From Methanobacteriota archaeon (GTDB lineage: Archaea > Thermoplasmatota > Thermoplasmata > RBG-16-68-12): 6,067 bases of DNA. The stretch lies in contig VBMM01000154.1 of the NCBI GenBank assembly GCA_005878415.1, forward strand, positions 1 to 6,067. Direction: 5' to 3'. Of the stretch, positions 1-5,751 are shown piece after piece. A model generated the notes under the pieces. The model searched no databases and was not told the DNA's origin. It saw nothing but the letters and a program-made list of their open reading frames with translations. Numbering within the stretch: position 1 is the first letter of the stretch; each line of letters opens with the position of its first letter. Both the position numbers and the translations under genes were made by a program.

Positions 1-132
1 GTCCACGGGCAGGTATTCGGACGGACCTAAGAAAGTCTCTCGTTCTCGGCGGTGAAATTCACGCGCCCCAAGTGAACCCCAAATAGGCGATCGCGATTGC
101 ATGTGGTCTGGTCGGCGGAACGGCCCAAAAAG

Positions 133-137
133 GGAGG
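133..137 (+). promoter_or_regulatory. Ribosome binding site of the two-helix membrane protein
   Basis: GGAGG, within AGGGAGGAA, stands ten bases before the ATG at 148 and decides that start over the upstream TTG at 97. A weak A/T-rich stretch (AAATA, near 80-84) could be a degenerate TATA box, but it is too poor to call. Confidence 0.55.
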
Positions 138-147
138 AACGGTTCGA

Positions 148-723
148 ATGGCGTCCGAGGAATCCGGCAACCGAAAGTGGACGATCCCGTTGGCCGGGCC
201 GCGTGCCCTTCTGTTCGTCGCGCTTGCCGTGGTTGCAACGGTGACCGGCCTCGTCCTCGCCGCCCTCGCGATCGTTCCCGATATCGAGTTCGTGCGGAGC
301 CAGACCCTGCAGGGTTCGGTGCCGTCGGGGGACCGGTTGAACGTCTCCTTCCCGGTCGAGCTCGGGCTCACGGAGTTGCATCTCGACGTCGGGAACTGCA
401 CCGTGTTCGTGACCGCCCTCGACCACTTCCAGTGGGATCGGTACATCGCAACGGGGGAGCTTCCGAATCCGCAGCTCACGTGCGACAACCGCAACGCGAG
501 CTTCCAGTATCAACTCGAAGGACTCGTCGTCGAGAATCGGGGGTTCTCGACGGAGGCGTACCAGATCGTCGCGAACCTCTACTCCGTGCAAGCGACGCAG
601 GCGTACCTCGTCGTTCCGGCGCTCCCCTTGCTCGTTGGCGGACCAACGGCGATCATGTTGTGGTCGTTCCGGCGGGCGGTAGCGCGGCTGGATGCTCATC
701 CAAGGACGGAACAGAAAAGGTAA
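148..723 (+). CDS. Hypothetical two-helix membrane protein with an external domain
   Basis: I do not recognise this 191-residue protein. A hydrophobic helix lies at about residues 17-43, preceded by a basic patch (NRKW). A polar, probably beta-rich domain follows at about 44-150, and a second helix at about 152-174 is followed by RR and further basic residues. By the positive-inside rule both ends are cytoplasmic and the middle domain is outside. The outer domain has just two cysteines (C84 and C112), which could form a disulfide, and three N-glycosylation sequons (N65, N83, N116). I chose the ATG at 148 because GGAGG lies at 133-137, ten bases upstream; the frame stays open to a TTG at 97, but that start would add a polar leader and has no good ribosome site. 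The gene converges on the binding-protein gene with only 36 bases between the stops. A role in the cell envelope is inference; no function can be given. Confidence 0.75.
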   Translation: MASEESGNRKWTIPLAGPRALLFVALAVVATVTGLVLAALAIVPDIEFVRSQTLQGSVPSGDRLNVSFPVELGLTELHLDVGNCTVFVTALDHFQWDRYIATGELPNPQLTCDNRNASFQYQLEGLVVENRGFSTEAYQIVANLYSVQATQAYLVVPALPLLVGGPTAIMLWSFRRAVARLDAHPRTEQKR

Positions 724-725
724 AG

Positions 726-749
726 GGGGCGTGCCCGAAGGCACGCCTC
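726..749. terminator. Hairpin between convergent gene ends, UUCG loop on the minus strand
   Basis: A perfect 8-bp stem (728-735 with 740-747) closes a four-base loop. Read on the minus strand the loop is TTCG closed by C and G, the extra-stable UUCG tetraloop; on the plus strand it is CGAA. On the plus strand the stem extends by a G-U and a G-C pair. It starts two bases after the stop of the plus-strand gene and lies ten bases beyond the stop of the binding-protein gene, so it is placed to end or protect both transcripts. Only a short T run (CTTTA) follows on the minus strand, so it is not a classical intrinsic terminator; a transcript 3'-end barrier is an equally good reading. Confidence 0.55.
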
Positions 750-759
750 AATGGCCGGC

Positions 760-2202
760 CTAGATCTCTTCGCTTTCCTTCGGCGGTTCCTCGGGCATCT
801 TCGGCCTCATGCCCGCGCCCCGGCGCATCGCCATGACTACGCTCACGACGCTGATCGCAATCGCGACGATTGCGACCGCCACGGCGATCGTCAGCAGGTT
901 CGAGAGCGACCTCGCCTGGTCCGCCGCCGCGAGTGCCGCTGCATTCGCAGAGGCCGCGGCCGCGTTGGCCTGGTTGATTTGGGTCTGGAGGTCCGCTTTG
1001 GTCAGCCCAAGCTGGAGCTCGAAGTACGCCAACGTCGGAATCGCGAGGAAGCTCTTCGTGTCGACGACCGGGATCGCGGCCTCACGGCCCACGCCGATCG
1101 CCTGGACGTTGTAGGTCCCGGGCAGGATCGCCGCCGTTTCGTCGGCGTTCAGGGCGATCTGGTACGAACCCGTGGCCAACCGAGCCGGCGAGCCCTGGAA
1201 CAGGACCGCGCCTGTCGCCGGGTTCGTGATCAGGTAGCTGAGGTCCACGTTGTCGTACGGAGCCCCGAAGAGCGTCGCCGATAGCGGGATCGTCACCGGG
1301 AGGCCCGGAACAACCTCGGGGATTGCCCCAAGCTGTACCGCAGGCACTTTCGGCACGAGCGCCGAGTCCCACTTGTCGTCCGCGAACGGGTAATTCACGA
1401 AGCGATCCATCGTATCCTGCTTCGAGGTGACGTCCACGGTCTTCAGCCAGTACGGGCCGTTCGAGTCGTAGAAGTGCCCGCCGGTATAGCCGGATTGACC
1501 GGTGACCGTCGTTGTGGTCGTCGAGAACGTCTCGAGGGCGGCCCACCGTGCCGTCGCTTCCGCCGCTGTGATTTGGGCGGTCATGCCCGTTGGGACCTCG
1601 TTCGCCGTCTTCAGGGACTGCAGGTCCGACGCGAGGATCGGCAGCGAAGCTCCGCGAATCAAGTCGAGCAGCTGCTTCAACTGGGTCTGAGCGGTCGTCG
1701 CGTGGTACGCCGTCACGTCGGCGAGGACTCCCTTCGCCATCAGCTCCCCAATCTCCCACGGGGTTGTCGGGAAGATGTCGCCGATGGCTGCAATCTCGCC
1801 GTTATCGACGTGCCAGAAGTCGAGGTAGATCTCCATATGGGTCGCATCGACCTGCCGGGCGCCCTTGAACAAGCTCAAGAACGTCACCGCCGCAGCCGAG
1901 TCTGCTCGCCGGTCGTGCCTGCCGATATCGCCGATCGAATACGTTGTCCCGTTGAATGGGTTCGCGAGGGTGCCCCAGGTTACCGAGGAGAATCGGCGGA
2001 ACACATTCATCAGCTCGTACCAGACGTCGTTCATCGACATCGCTTGGCCATCGTGCCACGGACCGAACGTGTAGTCCCACGTGATCTTGCTCACGGCCGT
2101 GATGCCGGACCCGACAGGCTGGAACGCGTTGGCCGAGACGTTATACCAGACCGCATCGGTCGGGACGCTGAGCGGCGGGAAGGCGTAGCCTTTGCGTCTC
2201 AT
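760..2202 (-). CDS. Solute-binding protein, C-terminal part (broken gene, 3' fragment)
   Basis: This is the 3' part of an extracellular solute-binding protein of family 5 (peptide/nickel type). Counting from the ATG at 2202 (480 residues), residues 13-70 hold the SVPTDAVWYN and PWHDGQAMSMNDVWYE stretches, matching the family motif in which a WHDG segment precedes an acidic-Val pair. NGPYWLKTVD at about 248-257 matches the GTGPY region. Residues 284-388 look like an all-beta, Ig-like domain. Residues 393-433 form an Ala/Gln-rich helical stalk (repeats of NAAAA and SANAAA). A membrane helix at about 435-458 is followed by basic residues and a short charged tail, so the protein would hang outside the cell on a C-terminal anchor. 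The frame is open upstream to a TTG at 2265, but the ATG at 2202 has no ribosome site, and the true N-terminal half lies in another frame at 2141-3406. Without a signal peptide this part alone could not be exported. It should be read together with that fragment as one gene. Confidence 0.85.
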   Translation of the reverse strand: MRRKGYAFPPLSVPTDAVWYNVSANAFQPVGSGITAVSKITWDYTFGPWHDGQAMSMNDVWYELMNVFRRFSSVTWGTLANPFNGTTYSIGDIGRHDRRADSAAAVTFLSLFKGARQVDATHMEIYLDFWHVDNGEIAAIGDIFPTTPWEIGELMAKGVLADVTAYHATTAQTQLKQLLDLIRGASLPILASDLQSLKTANEVPTGMTAQITAAEATARWAALETFSTTTTTVTGQSGYTGGHFYDSNGPYWLKTVDVTSKQDTMDRFVNYPFADDKWDSALVPKVPAVQLGAIPEVVPGLPVTIPLSATLFGAPYDNVDLSYLITNPATGAVLFQGSPARLATGSYQIALNADETAAILPGTYNVQAIGVGREAAIPVVDTKSFLAIPTLAYFELQLGLTKADLQTQINQANAAAASANAAALAAADQARSLSNLLTIAVAVAIVAIAISVVSVVMAMRRGAGMRPKMPEEPPKESEEI

Positions 2203-3406
2203 CGTAGAGCCACGAGAACCCTCGGTACGGGTTCCACTGGGAGTTACAGTGGACCGGCTGGCCAATCCGGATGGTGCCTCCCGCCCCGGACGTGTATCGC
2301 GCGGTCCGAGCCGAGTATAGGGTCCACGGGCCTCCGGAGAGATCGTACACGTAGCCGGCGATGTTCTTGTTGCTGATGAACACGGCCTGCTCCGCCACCA
2401 CCATCAGCCGGACGGGATCCTTCATCGCCTCAGTTTCTGCGGTTCGGATCAACGACTGCCGCTCCGCAAGATCGGCGTACTGGCCGAACTCAAGTCGGCG
2501 AGCGGAGTCGACGAGAATCGCCGAAGGCGTGTAGAAGTCCCAGATCGCGTCGCCGCTGTCCGCGGTCCACCCGAGCGTCGCGATGAAGTTGTCCTGCCAC
2601 GCGCTCAATGCCGTGAATCCGAAACCTTCCGTGTAGATGTGCCAGAAGCCCAAGTTCGGCGGCCCGAAATACACGATGTTGAACGCCGCGCTCGCGGGCT
2701 TGTACTGGCGGTCCACGGTGATTCCGAGGGTCTCGAGCTGATCGGCGACATAGTTCCCGATGTCGAGACGTCGGTCCTCCACGGGGATGATGAAGACGAC
2801 GGTGAGCGGCGCGCCTTGATAGTACCACTTGCCGTCGGCCGCGAATGCCATCCCGCTGACTGCACCCAGCGCCGCGAAGATCACCTGGCGTGCCTTCGCC
2901 GGATCGTATGAGTACTGTCGATCAAGCGCCTGGTTGAACACGATGTCGCGGAGATAGTCGGGCTGCAGCGGGTGATACGGTGCTGTGTACGTCACCGCAT
3001 GTCCCCCGAAAACCTGCTCCACGATGTAGTCACGATCAATCAACCAGTGCATCGCCTCGCGGACCTCGCGAATCGCGAATGGGTTGAACCCGCCCACCGA
3101 CGCATCGTTTTGCACCGGGTTGATGAACATATCATCGACGCTGCCCGGTGTGATGACCGTCTTGATGTTCGGATCGGCTAACGCCGCGTTGATGTCCGCG
3201 ATGCTTCGCAGGTTGAACATGTATAGTTGCATATTCGTCCCTGCGGACACATCGGACACCGCTTGCTGCGTGTTCGACTGTTCGAAGAACACGAGCTCGT
3301 CGGCGAAGCCTCCCATGCGCGTTTGCGCAGCCGCGGGGCGGCCCAAAGCCACGAATGCTCCCGCTAGCATTGCAATTGCCAAGAAGACTACGACAATTTT
3401 ATGCAT
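2141..3406 (-). CDS. Solute-binding protein, N-terminal part (broken gene, 5' fragment)
   Basis: This is the 5' part of the family-5 solute-binding protein of the adjacent importer. Residues 1-28 form a signal peptide: basic start, hydrophobic core, and a likely cut after AAA or AAAQ. It has no lipobox cysteine, so the protein is not a lipoprotein. NPFAIREVREAMHWLIDRDYI at about 108-128 is the typical family segment in which a variable-region arginine and an Ala-(Met/Leu)-x-x-x-(Ile/Val)-(Asp/Asn)-R string follow FN-P-F. YSYDPAKARQVI (about 166-177) matches the YDP-x-KA motif. Residues 370-402 (GGTIRIG through WNPYRGFSWLYD) resemble the start of a mature binding protein in the usual order. 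After residue 402-406 the frame runs into about 15 unrelated residues and a TAA. The continuation is in the +1 frame from about base 2200. GGAGG at 3414-3418, seven bases ahead, supports the ATG at 3406. The gene has its own promoter and lies 337 bases downstream of the ATPase genes. Confidence 0.85.
   Translation of the reverse strand: MHKIVVVFLAIAMLAGAFVALGRPAAAQTRMGGFADELVFFEQSNTQQAVSDVSAGTNMQLYMFNLRSIADINAALADPNIKTVITPGSVDDMFINPVQNDASVGGFNPFAIREVREAMHWLIDRDYIVEQVFGGHAVTYTAPYHPLQPDYLRDIVFNQALDRQYSYDPAKARQVIFAALGAVSGMAFAADGKWYYQGAPLTVVFIIPVEDRRLDIGNYVADQLETLGITVDRQYKPASAAFNIVYFGPPNLGFWHIYTEGFGFTALSAWQDNFIATLGWTADSGDAIWDFYTPSAILVDSARRLEFGQYADLAERQSLIRTAETEAMKDPVRLMVVAEQAVFISNKNIAGYVYDLSGGPWTLYSARTARYTSGAGGTIRIGQPVHCNSQWNPYRGFSWLYDETQRLRLPAAQRPDRCGLV
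2180..2206 (-). other. Frame break inside the solute-binding protein gene
   Basis: Family resemblance ends in the first frame at about SWLYD (codon start 2203) and resumes in the frame one base further on at about YAFPPLSVPTDA (from roughly 2187). Joining the frames needs a net +1 shift. From what I know of the family, roughly 40-50 residues usually lie between the SWLYD-like and VPTDA-like motifs, whereas about a dozen remain here, so a short deletion of a length not divisible by three would explain both effects. The number is a recollection, not an alignment. I see no slippery run suggesting programmed frameshifting. Confidence 0.65.
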
Positions 3407-3413
3407 CGCTCTT

Positions 3414-3418
3414 CCTCC
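3414..3418 (-). promoter_or_regulatory. Ribosome binding site of the solute-binding protein
   Basis: On the minus strand GGAGG stands seven bases before the ATG at 3406, within a purine run AGGGAGGAAGAG. This is a near-ideal Shine-Dalgarno site and fixes the start, which also begins a clean signal peptide. Confidence 0.75.
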
Positions 3419-3484
3419 CTCTCATTAGTATTCGAACGCAGAACCTCCGCGCCCGAACCCAATCGGCGGGAACCTGGTGTGACG

Positions 3485-3499
3485 ATATAAAGATTGTTC
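3485..3499 (-). promoter_or_regulatory. Archaeal TATA box with purine-rich upstream element for the binding-protein gene
   Basis: On the minus strand TTTATAT (3491-3485) matches the archaeal TATA consensus and is preceded by GAACAATC, a plausible TFB recognition element. It stands out in otherwise GC-rich sequence. The expected start of transcription, about 25 bases downstream, is near 3458-3463, giving a leader of roughly 52-57 bases before the ATG at 3406. No other candidate of this quality lies between the ATPase stop and the binding-protein start. Confidence 0.6.
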
Positions 3500-3516
3500 C
3501 GAACGCAAACAATCTT
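3490..3516. promoter_or_regulatory. 9-bp perfect inverted repeat overlapping the TATA box (possible operator)
   Basis: AAGATTGTT (3490-3498) and its exact complement AACAATCTT (3508-3516) are separated by nine bases, CCGAACGCA. The 18-base centre-to-centre spacing would place the half-sites roughly two helical turns apart. One arm shares bases with the TTTATAT element, so a dimeric regulator bound here would block TBP/TFB. A transcript hairpin is also possible. No regulator gene is visible in the window. Confidence 0.45.
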
Positions 3517-3743
3517 CGAACCGACCGGAGCGTCCGTACATTTCTCGAACCCGCGAGGGTACAGCTCGGGCGAAAGAGAGCATTTTCGCGTACCTCTCAA
3601 GCTAGCGCGTGGGCCAGATTCGGCCGATGTGTGCCGCATTGCACTCGCCGACGCGGCTCCTCGTCAAACGTCCGGAAGTGTCTGCGACCGTTCCGGGGAG
3701 GCACGACGTCCACGGAGGCAGCGCGCGGCCCGGATTCAGGCAA

Positions 3744-4778
3744 CTAGACGGCGAGGTGACATGCGACGAAATGCCCCGGCCGGAGTTCGCGCAACGCCGG
3801 CACCTCCACCTCGCAAAGGCCCTGCCTCGCGATTGGACAGCGCGGATGGAAGCGACAGCCGGATGGCGGGCTGACGAGACTGGGAGGTTCGCCCGGCAAG
3901 GCGGCAATTTTGCGGAACCGATTCTCCGGGTCCGGGTCCGGGATCGCGGCCATCAGGGCCTGGGTGTACGGGTGGAGCGGCTCCGCCAACACGGAGCCGA
4001 CGGGCCCAAGTTCCGCGAGTTTCCCGGCGTACATGACCGCAATCCGGTTCGCGAAGTGGCGGGCCGTCGCGAGGTCGTGGGTGATGTACAAGAAGGCGAC
4101 CCGACGGTCCGTCTGAATTTGCCGGAGGAGGTCCAGAATGGAGACGCGTACCGACGCGTCGAGCATCGAGACGGGTTCGTCCGCGATGATGAGTTCCGGA
4201 TCCAGGATCATCGCCCGCGCGACGGCGACCCGTTGCCGTTGGCCACCGCTCAGCATGTGCGCGAATTTCCGCTCGAAGATGTCCGGAGGGATGAGCTTCA
4301 CGGACTCCAGCGCCTTGTGCACCCGGTCCTCGCGCTCCTCGGTCGTGCCCTCGTGGTGGACGATTAGAGGCTCTTCGAGGATCTTGAAGACCGTAAACGC
4401 GGGGTTGACGCTTGCGTACGGGTCCTGCGGGACGATCTGCGTCTTCCGCCGCAGCCACATCAGGTTCTTCATCTTCGTATGCGTGATGTCCTGACCGTCG
4501 TACAGCACGCGGCCGCCTGTGGGTTCGATGAGTCGTACCGCGGTGCGGCCCAACGTCGTTTTCCCACTTCCGCTCTCTCCGACGACCGCCACGGTTTCTC
4601 CTTTGCGAATCGCGAGCGACACGTCGTCGACCGCGTGTACGCTCAACGGGCGAGCGAACGGTTTCGTCCGGACCTTGAAATGCGTCTCGAGACGATCGAG
4701 GATCAGGACGGCGTCCTCCGCACCCCCGGGGATGTACATCGGCGGGACCTCCGGCGTCCCCGGGCTGGCTACTTCCAC
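3744..4778 (-). CDS. dppF: Dpp/Opp-type ABC importer ATPase, second subunit (DppF-like)
   Basis: This is one of the two nucleotide-binding subunits that power a peptide/nickel-class importer from the cytoplasmic face. In the 344-residue product the Walker A loop GESGSGKTT is at 67-75, the Q-loop glutamine at 118 (VPQDP), the signature LSGGQ at 176-180, Walker B LIIADEP ending with the catalytic E201, the D-loop SMLD at 204-207, and the switch histidine H234 in THD. The oligopeptide-transporter C-terminal extension begins at HPYTQAL (about 269) and carries four cysteines, C308, C314, C322 and C340. All active-site residues are present. The start is GTG: GGAGG at 4787-4791 lies eight bases upstream, inside the end of the preceding gene. 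Four bases separate the stop of the dppD-like gene from this start, so translation is probably coupled. About 20 residues precede the ATPase fold, a slight extension. The symbol is a family-level assignment; the substrate may be peptides or another solute. Confidence 0.93.
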   Translation of the reverse strand: MEVASPGTPEVPPMYIPGGAEDAVLILDRLETHFKVRTKPFARPLSVHAVDDVSLAIRKGETVAVVGESGSGKTTLGRTAVRLIEPTGGRVLYDGQDITHTKMKNLMWLRRKTQIVPQDPYASVNPAFTVFKILEEPLIVHHEGTTEEREDRVHKALESVKLIPPDIFERKFAHMLSGGQRQRVAVARAMILDPELIIADEPVSMLDASVRVSILDLLRQIQTDRRVAFLYITHDLATARHFANRIAVMYAGKLAELGPVGSVLAEPLHPYTQALMAAIPDPDPENRFRKIAALPGEPPSLVSPPSGCRFHPRCPIARQGLCEVEVPALRELRPGHFVACHLAV

Positions 4779-4782
4779 GGAG

Positions 4783-5739
4783 TCATCCTCCGGCCTCGAG
4801 CAGCCAGCAGGCCGAACGGTCCGTTTGGCCGAAGAACGGCGGCTCGAACGACTTGCACTTCTCGAACACGAACGGACACCGCGGGTGGAACCGACAGCCT
4901 TTCGGAGGCGACGTAAGATCCGGCGGGGTGCCGGGGATGGAATCGGGCTTCTCCTCGCTCTTCAGCCGGGGGACGCTACTGAGGAGCTTCTGAGTGTAGG
5001 GATGCGTCGGCTTCGGGAAGACGGTTTCCGCCGGACCGACTTCGACGAGCTGCCCGGCGTACATGATTCCGACCCAGTCGGCGAGCTCCGAGGAGAGGCC
5101 GAGGTCGTGGGTGATGAAGATGTACGACAACCCTTGTTCTTCCTTCAGCTGTTTCAGCAGATTCATGATGTTCGCCTGAGTCATGACGTCCAGGGCCGAC
5201 GTTGGCTCGTCCAGGATCACGAGCGAAGGTCTCATGACGAGCGCCATCGCGATGACGACCCTCTGCTTCATCCCGCCGCTCAGCTCATGCGCATAGCGGT
5301 CCACCGTATACCGGGGCAAGCCCACGCTCTCCATCGCTTCCTCGGTTTTCGCGCGGGCTTCCTCCTTGTCCATGTCCAAATGGAGCATCAGCGGCTCAGC
5401 GACCTGCCGGCCCACCGGAATCATCGGGCTGAGGGCGTTCATGGCTCCTTGAAAAACAATCGAAACAGCGCGCCATCGAACCTGGGTACGGAAATCCTCG
5501 TTGTTGAGTGTCATCAAGTCCTTCCCGTCGAACTCCACGCGGCCCTCGTACTTCGCAACGTTTCGGGGCAGCATCCGGAGGATCGCGGAGGCTGTCGACG
5601 TCTTCCCGCACCCGCTCTCGCCCACGATGGCGAGGGTCTGGCCTCTTTCCAGATCGAATGAGATGCCGTCCACCGCGTGTACGGTCCCCTTCCGCGTGCG
5701 ATAATGAAGGAATAACTCCTGTACACTCAAAATGCGCAC
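4783..5739 (-). CDS. dppD: Dpp/Opp-type ABC importer ATPase, first subunit (DppD-like)
   Basis: This is the partner ATPase of the importer, 318 residues from the GTG at 5739. Walker A GESGCGKTS is at 40-48, the Q-loop glutamine at 97 (VFQGAMNALSP, a string typical of DppD), the signature LSGGM at 153-157 followed by KQR, Walker B VILDEP with E178, the SALD D-loop, and H211 in THD. The C-terminal extension starts at HPYTQKL (about 246) and has four cysteines, C282, C288, C295 and C311. The LSGGM signature is normal for this subunit. The frame is open much further upstream, but that would overlap the permease; GGGAG at 5747-5751, seven bases before the GTG, and alignment of RILSVQELFLHY with the usual family N-terminus support the start chosen. 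It is 11 bases from the permease stop and 4 bases ahead of the dppF-like start, so all three are one transcription unit. Confidence 0.93.
   Translation of the reverse strand: MRILSVQELFLHYRTRKGTVHAVDGISFDLERGQTLAIVGESGCGKTSTASAILRMLPRNVAKYEGRVEFDGKDLMTLNNEDFRTQVRWRAVSIVFQGAMNALSPMIPVGRQVAEPLMLHLDMDKEEARAKTEEAMESVGLPRYTVDRYAHELSGGMKQRVVIAMALVMRPSLVILDEPTSALDVMTQANIMNLLKQLKEEQGLSYIFITHDLGLSSELADWVGIMYAGQLVEVGPAETVFPKPTHPYTQKLLSSVPRLKSEEKPDSIPGTPPDLTSPPKGCRFHPRCPFVFEKCKSFEPPFFGQTDRSACWLLEAGG
4787..4791 (-). promoter_or_regulatory. Ribosome binding site of the DppF-like ATPase inside the dppD-like gene end
   Basis: GGAGG on the minus strand directly precedes the TGA of the dppD-like gene and lies eight bases before the GTG at 4778. 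An ATG that overlaps this TGA opens a frame of only five codons, so the GTG is the real start. Confidence 0.55.
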
Positions 5740-5746
5740 GTGATGG

Positions 5747-5751
5747 CTCCC
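5747..5751 (-). promoter_or_regulatory. Ribosome binding site that decides the GTG start of the DppD-like ATPase
   Basis: GGGAG on the minus strand overlaps the last base of the permease stop codon and stands seven bases before the GTG at 5739. It argues against the longer frame that would run back into the permease gene. Confidence 0.5.

Larger units (their letters stand above)
3407..3743. other. Gene-free gap between ATPase and binding-protein genes
   Basis: No reading frame here has a ribosome site or resembles a protein family, and no tRNA fold is present. The left part carries the binding-protein promoter: ribosome site, TATA box and an overlapping inverted repeat. The part from about 3600 to 3743, just beyond the dppF-like stop, shows no T-rich run or strong hairpin that would end the importer transcript, so read-through into the binding-protein gene is possible. 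Confidence 0.6.

Noticed and set aside
1..96. Possible tail of an upstream gene on the plus strand
   Set aside because: All three plus frames meet a stop within the first 86 bases (TAA at 28, TGA at 53, TAG at 84), and the few residues before them match nothing, so no choice can be defended.
753..760. GGCCGGCC palindrome beside the binding-protein stop codon
   Set aside because: An isolated 8-base GC palindrome is expected by chance in DNA of this composition and has no partner elsewhere in the window.
2180..2206. Programmed +1 frameshifting as the reason for the split gene
   Set aside because: There is no slippery run, rare-codon stop context or stimulatory structure that I can see, and a segment of the protein seems to be missing, which frameshifting alone would not explain.
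760..2376. Long plus-strand frames opposite the binding-protein gene
   Set aside because: They are Arg-rich mirror frames typical of GC-rich coding DNA, lack ribosome sites and match no family; the minus strand encodes recognisable motifs throughout.
3535..3570. T-loop-like GGTTCGAGA on the minus strand, hinting at a tRNA
   Set aside because: The flanking bases do not form a five-pair T stem and no acceptor or anticodon stem can be drawn around it.
3558..3594. GGTAC...GTACC and neighbouring GAGAG/CTCTC repeats in the gap
   Set aside because: The arms are only five bases with poorly nested pairing and no T run, so a terminator or operator cannot be supported.
3388..3639. A small minus-strand frame of 83 residues in the promoter gap
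   Set aside because: It overlaps the binding-protein signal peptide and the TATA box in another frame, has no ribosome site and no hydrophobic or family-like pattern.
4519..5661. A 380-residue plus-strand frame opposite the two ATPases
   Set aside because: It spans the junction of two clearly coding ATPase genes on the other strand and has an arginine-rich shadow composition without any motif.
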